From positions 1,601,501 to 1,665,500 of the forward strand of contig OZ037768.1 of the NCBI GenBank assembly GCA_964035545.1: DNA of 64,000 bases. The letters run 5' to 3'. The notes under the pieces were generated by a model. The model saw only the letters and a program-made list of their open reading frames with translations. It made no database searches and was not told the origin of the DNA. Source of the stretch: Bugula neritina. Taxonomy: Eukaryota > Bryozoa > Gymnolaemata > Cheilostomatida > Bugulidae. Positions 59,034 through 64,000 of this stretch are shown here, piece by piece (positions within the stretch are counted from its first letter, which is position 1; every line of letters begins with the position of its first letter). Made by a program: the position numbers and the translations under genes.

Positions 59034-62000
59034 GTGGGTTAATCATTGCAACCTTGATTAAACTTGACTCGCTAAAATAAGCCTTTTAAAACCCCCAAGT
59101 AGTTGAATGAGATTATTGCTTACTTTAAAAAGAAAAGTCACACCTTTCACACTAAAAGAGTGATGAAGCAAATATATGACTCTTGCTGTCCCATGTACGT
59201 CTGCCATCTACAGCTTGTTCTCATACGCTCAAATCCTTCTAGAAGTTTCTTCAGACTTCCTATGGTTGTTAAAATCTGCAGGTCTCAATACACTAATTAA
59301 CTTGTACAGATTTTTTGTTACGTCAATAATTAAGTTGTTTTCTAAAATTTTCCTAATGCAAAGATTCTCATACATATTTCAACTTCATGCAGATGAGCTC
59401 TTCCTCTATCAACTGTTTTGTGAGCAGCGTGTGTGCGTATAGATGTAACCGTGGATAGACTATATTCTCTCTGAGAGAACTAAGTTTTTATTTTGTAAAC
59501 TCTGTTTATCATTTGGCTGTAGAGTTGAGTCTGTTCAGTTTACACTCCCAGTTAAATCAATCAACATTGAAAATTCACGTTCGATTTTAGTTATTGAAAT
59601 CCGAGTAGAATTGCAAGTAACTAAACTTGTGTATTTCTAGTTTACAGACTGAAATACACTCTCAAACTCCAATTTAATTCATTCTTGCATCAGGCTAAAA
59701 ATTTAGACTAAATGCTGGGATTATATAGAAACCTAGACTAAGTCCTATAGGGTTACAAATATCAAACAAGATTTTGATTGTAAAAGCTCAAATATTAAAT
59801 AATATCAGTTTGACCAGGTATTGAATGGCAAGACTAATGGGTCATGCTAATTTGTCTTTTGGCATTTGGTTCTTCTTGGGATAAACATCCGGTATCTTCT
59901 GGAAGTTAAAAAGCTGTAACCTGTGCCTTTTCAATATTCATTACACTCAAATTAAAATCATCTAAGATTGAAAACTAAGTCATAGGTTAATATTATTTAC
60001 TTATTATGATAAAATACTGGAAAAACTAGCAGCAGCCTTTACATAAATTGTTACCAGAAGTTCCCCTCCCCAACAATCTTTTAGCTAATTGGGATGACCT
60101 GCTTTGAGACATCAAATGCTGCGGTATTTATCAAAGGATATTTGCAACCATGAAATGACAATAGAATAAAAAATATACGCAATTCAGAAAACTTCCAACA
60201 AAACTGTAAAGTTGAATTTTGTTAAAACTCATCCATGTTCTGACGAAAAGAATCAGATGACATCTGATACTAGTGAAGGAATGTAGATTGTAATTAGCAG
60301 GGTCATCGTGAACAACACACTAGCTTAAACCCAAGATCACATCTACTTTGTTTGCTAAAATAGTATAAACATATAACTGCATTTATAGAGTTATAAACAT
60401 TATTGTAGGATAATTTAGCTTTTGGCACAAACTCCTATCTGCTAAGATAAACCTTTTTATCTTCTATTTATACTTTAGTACTTAAAATTTAAACAAAATA
60501 AAATTAAAATGTGAAAATTATTCTAGTTTACTTCTGTCCAAGGTCAGATAAAGTTAGAGCATAAAGTGTGCATGGTTTATTTTAACATTTCTAGTAAAAT
60601 ATCTGTTTCATTCATTAAGAATGTCTCAAATTATTTAACAAAACTAACAAAAATAATAATAGCTAGCTAGTAGTATTTACACAAAATTATTATAATAACA
60701 TTAATAAATTGCTTCAACAGTCTTACATACTCAATCAAAGAGCCAACAAGAGAGCTGCCTGATTAACCTCTTTGCAAATAGAAGCAGCCTATGAAGTAGT
60801 TTAAAGTTTACCAAGACATAATTTTAAACCTACAATGTTGTTGATCAGTAGAAGCTAATTGACAAGATAACTTGATTAATTTCTTGTGTCACCAACCTCC
60901 ATATCAATTGATGGCATTGCGTTATCATAATATAAGTAATTCAATAAAACAATAGCAGTTGATGGCCCAGGCAGCTCAGCTTGGTTGTGTGATGTCATGT
61001 AGATATACCAATGAAGGTATTAAAATCGCACCTGGTCTTTGCCAGCCTGTCTCTGATCTGGTTTTGCTTTGCATTTTGGTGCTACATTCTGAATGAGTCA
61101 TTTGATAAAATAGCCTTTTCCTATTTCGTTTGTGTAGGTTGTATAGCTTGAAGGATAGTTTTTGAATAAACAATTATGTCATCCAGGCAAGTAAATTGCA
61201 CATTAAAGATCTTAGCTTTAAACACATTCGTTAAGCCACCGCCTCTCCACTTTATTATTACAATTTTTATGTTTAAGAACCTAGTCTACAGTTCAATTGA
61301 GCCATAAGTTCTTTAAGTAAAGGAACCTTGCTTTCAACCTTAAGGTTATAGTTGGTTAAATTGAATTGCAGCTTTTTTTTAGATAATTTGCTTCATTGTT
61401 TACTAATTATGAGTCATATTGCAGTTGATGGGTTTTTTATAAAAATATTGTCACACATTTCTGGAGAGATTGCGTTTCAATAATGTGTAACAGATACAGC
61501 AACAGCTGTCTGCCCTATCCCGAGACAGCTAGGAATATTCTGTGAGGCTGCATGTGTGGTCCAGTAATGAAGACAAATATATATAATGCAATAATAATGG
61601 GTAGAAAATGATGTGGGATGGTTGCAGTTATTATAACACATATTTTATGGTGGTTTTGTTCCAACCTGGGCTGGAGTTATCCGTGGTAAAGTCATCTATC
61701 TGAAATACACTTTCAAATATTTAATTGAATAAAAATAAAAGATACTTATTAAAATGTAATTTAAAAATGAGTTTATTAATTAATTGGCTATAACTGATAT
61801 TATTTTTAGGAGTTATCTCTTTGCAACAAATCTTGCCTTAATTATGCTATTAAAAAGCTAGAGTATATTATAATATGAGGAATTAACTTTCTTCAAGGGA
61901 TGAGGTAGATTCTAATCTCTTTCTGATGTTGTTACTCTATTTCTGGCTCACGTGACATTCTTTTATGTAGTATTGGATACAATACACAAATCGAGCTCAC

Positions 62001-62790
62001 TGAAGGTTTGTGTTACTACGACACACATCATTAGATAGCTACAATACCTGTGTACTTTCAAGTCTGTTGTTTTCGCCTGTCTACTAAAGAAATATGTGTG
62101 TTATTTGTCCGCTTTCTCTGAATGTGATGATGTAATTAGTAAACTCAGTTTCCTGTGGTTCATAATTAAACGAGAATTACTGAAAACCTTGAAATGAAGT
62201 TGTAAAAATTGACCCGAGATAACATCAGTACGCTTGTTGTATTTGGCTGCGCGCCATAGGTGGTTATCTGTTATCTAATAGCGCAGTGAATGTAGTAGCA
62301 TATAAAGCACAAGTACGTAGCTAGATGTATGCTTTAAGATCAGACATCTTGACTACCTATTGTGCTATCTTCATAGTAACACTGCAAGTTATCAATACAT
62401 CACAACTCTTTTAGCCTATGCCGTAATTGCAGTCTTTTATTCACTATTGATACACGTGCACAATACATGTGGATGCAGGCGCTGCTAGTAGTAGTGTTCA
62501 ACTGGATATTTTCGTTAGCCCCTTGTGCTTTTCCTTGGTGCTGGAAAACTTATACGTCTGCATAGTATCCTCATCCCTACGTTGCTATAAATCAAGCAGT
62601 TTTGATTTGGATTACATTGGAATCAACACAACCCAAAGTGTGACAGTTTCTGCAGTTTTAAGGCAGCTCTTTTCTCCTCCTCTTTACTTGTTCACTGCTG
62701 TCAATGGAGTAGCAGTATAAAGACTGCAATGCAAACACCTGGTTTGTACGATCATTAATTGAAGTTGACTCATTACGCGAGTTCACCTGA
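59034..62790 (+). other. Large intron of the PDE8-like gene
   Basis: No further exon with supported splice sites and PDE8-like content was found. The DNA is AT-rich and free of obvious repeats. Confidence 0.4.
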
Positions 62791-62886
62791 ATGATTTTCA
62801 CTCAAGGTATGAATTCTTTGATGATGGGCACCTCATCATCACAGAACAGACGGAACTCTGACTCTCCAGAGCTTATTAACTGTCAG
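62791..62886 (+). CDS. Candidate alternative first coding exon of the PDE8-like gene
   Basis: An ATG directly after an in-frame TGA opens MIFTQGMNSLMMGTSSSQ..., contains RRNSDSPE (a possible basophilic kinase site) and ends TGTCAG|GTGAGA in phase 0 after 32 codons. The preceding exon at 58893-59033 also ends in phase 0, so both could splice to the same next exon. This form would lack the MGC acylation signal. It is not proven to belong to the same gene; it could be the start of a different gene. Confidence 0.4.
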
Positions 62887-64000
62887 GTGAGACTCCAACC
62901 AACCATGTCAGGCCTGTCTCTCTGTGGCCCTTTTTGTACCCAAGTTGCTCATAATAGCTCTCTAGATTATGTAATTCAAGCTCTCTCATTTTGTTCATTA
63001 GTCCTAGTTTTTGCTAGTTTGCACTGAAATCTCTTTAATTTTATGCTACATTTATGAGTTAGGTTTGCAGAGCCAATCACTGAAACTACTAATGGGGTTA
63101 TTTTTTGAAGCTGTTAACATTACACATCTACTCCTGTTGCATAGGTTTTTAGTTGTGTCTAACCACTTTTTGTGTAAAGCTCCAAAGCTTTTGGAGGTAA
63201 AATGATGGATTTTAGTACTTGGTTTTGGTACTTAAACTTGGTACTTGGTTTGCATACTGAAGTAGATAAAGGAGGTGAGAAAGGGAGATAAGCTGTCAAA
63301 AGTGGCAACCTGCACCTAACTCCTTTGGGAATCCCTTTTCCTTCTTAGGTACAAAATTATTTAAATTCCTGTATGGGATGTAGGCACTATTTCCTTCCCT
63401 ATTTTGAAACTAGAACTTGGGCTTTGGAAATGCCTATAATTTTACCCTAACTTGAATTTCGATCTGTTTTATTTGGTGAACTGTCATCAGCTGGGTAGGT
63501 ATAGGAGAACTTGGCTAATCTTTTAGATACGTTGTCATCTAATATCAAATAATTTATAGCTTAAACCAATTGGTGTATTCAGCGCAGTGCTTCATTGGCC
63601 TTGACTACCACCAAGTGCCTAGTTGAAACTTCGCCAAAAAGTTGCAGTGAAGTGATATCTCAGAACCAGCTTCCTCCCGCCCAGTTGCTGGCTCCTAAAC
63701 AAGGGGTGACTTGAGTGGTTATTTTGGCTTCTCCTTGCACAATCACTAGCTGCAACTCTAACGCTCTCCATGGGCTTTCTTAACCTCCTTTATCATATGT
63801 ACAGATTATAGCTTATATTATCAAGCTTTGTCCTTTATCACTTAAGGTTATGATTCATTGATATTATTACTGAAGCTATAAGTATTCATTTCTTAGGTTT
63901 AATTACTTTACGATCACTAAGTTATCAAAGTGGGGTTAGTAAATCTAGTGTACATAGTAACAACATGCAACTGATTTACAGTAGCCATCTAACAAGACAA
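62887..64000 (+). other. Intron or spacer to the right edge
   Basis: No exon is supported. CTTGGTACTTGGTTT words near 63215-63250 form a weak repeat. Confidence 0.4.

Noticed and set aside
1-64000. CRISPR array, integrated virus or prokaryotic operon
   Set aside because: All tandem arrays lack unique spacers; genes are spliced and of animal type; no reverse transcriptase, integrase or capsid-like frame was seen.

Overview
The window is nuclear DNA from an invertebrate-type animal. It is AT-rich, carries spliced single-copy genes with GT-AG introns of about 50 bp to 2.5 kb, and holds many microsatellites, minisatellites and small DNA transposons. The gene set (MED18, a SKA2-like kinetochore subunit, ADCK5, EDC3, an ELOVL6-type elongase, SFSWAP, a PDE8-type phosphodiesterase) is metazoan. 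I cannot name the phylum. I rebuilt gene models by hand: every junction was placed on GT/AG and checked for reading-frame phase, so six models are closed from start to stop.

Layout, left to right: the 3' end of an unrecognised + strand gene (398-2184); a doubtful minus exon (4273-4497); MED18 on minus (5839-7999), divergent from a SKA2-like gene on plus (9220-11428); an ANKRD33-like ankyrin gene on minus (12674-20502) holding a tRNA-like SINE and a 789-bp MITE; a gene-poor stretch with a possible small two-exon gene (24712-24916); ADCK5 on plus (26618-31489), convergent with EDC3 on minus (32729-36156); an ELOVL6-like gene on minus with an unbroken coding region (39237-40073); a transposon-rich spacer with a second MITE cluster and a 1095-bp hAT element with perfect 8-bp target duplications; SFSWAP on plus with 16 coding exons (43648-53133); and the 5' end of a PDE8-like gene on plus with two candidate first coding exons (58893-59033 and 62791-62886) that leaves the window.

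The genes are ordinary housekeeping or regulatory genes (transcription, mRNA decay, splicing, mitochondrial UbiB kinase, lipid elongation, cAMP signalling) and form no pathway cluster.

The most unusual signal is shared by the introns. In at least eight of about 43 introns, a minisatellite of 20-42 bp units starts exactly at the 5' splice site, and each unit repeats the donor (GTAAGT, GTATGT, GTAGGT or GTGTGT). In several cases it also repeats the last bases of the exon. Two other arrays lie a few bases inside the donor, and at least one repeats a 3' splice site. This suggests that exon-intron junctions in this genome seed tandem duplication, leaving rows of decoy splice sites.
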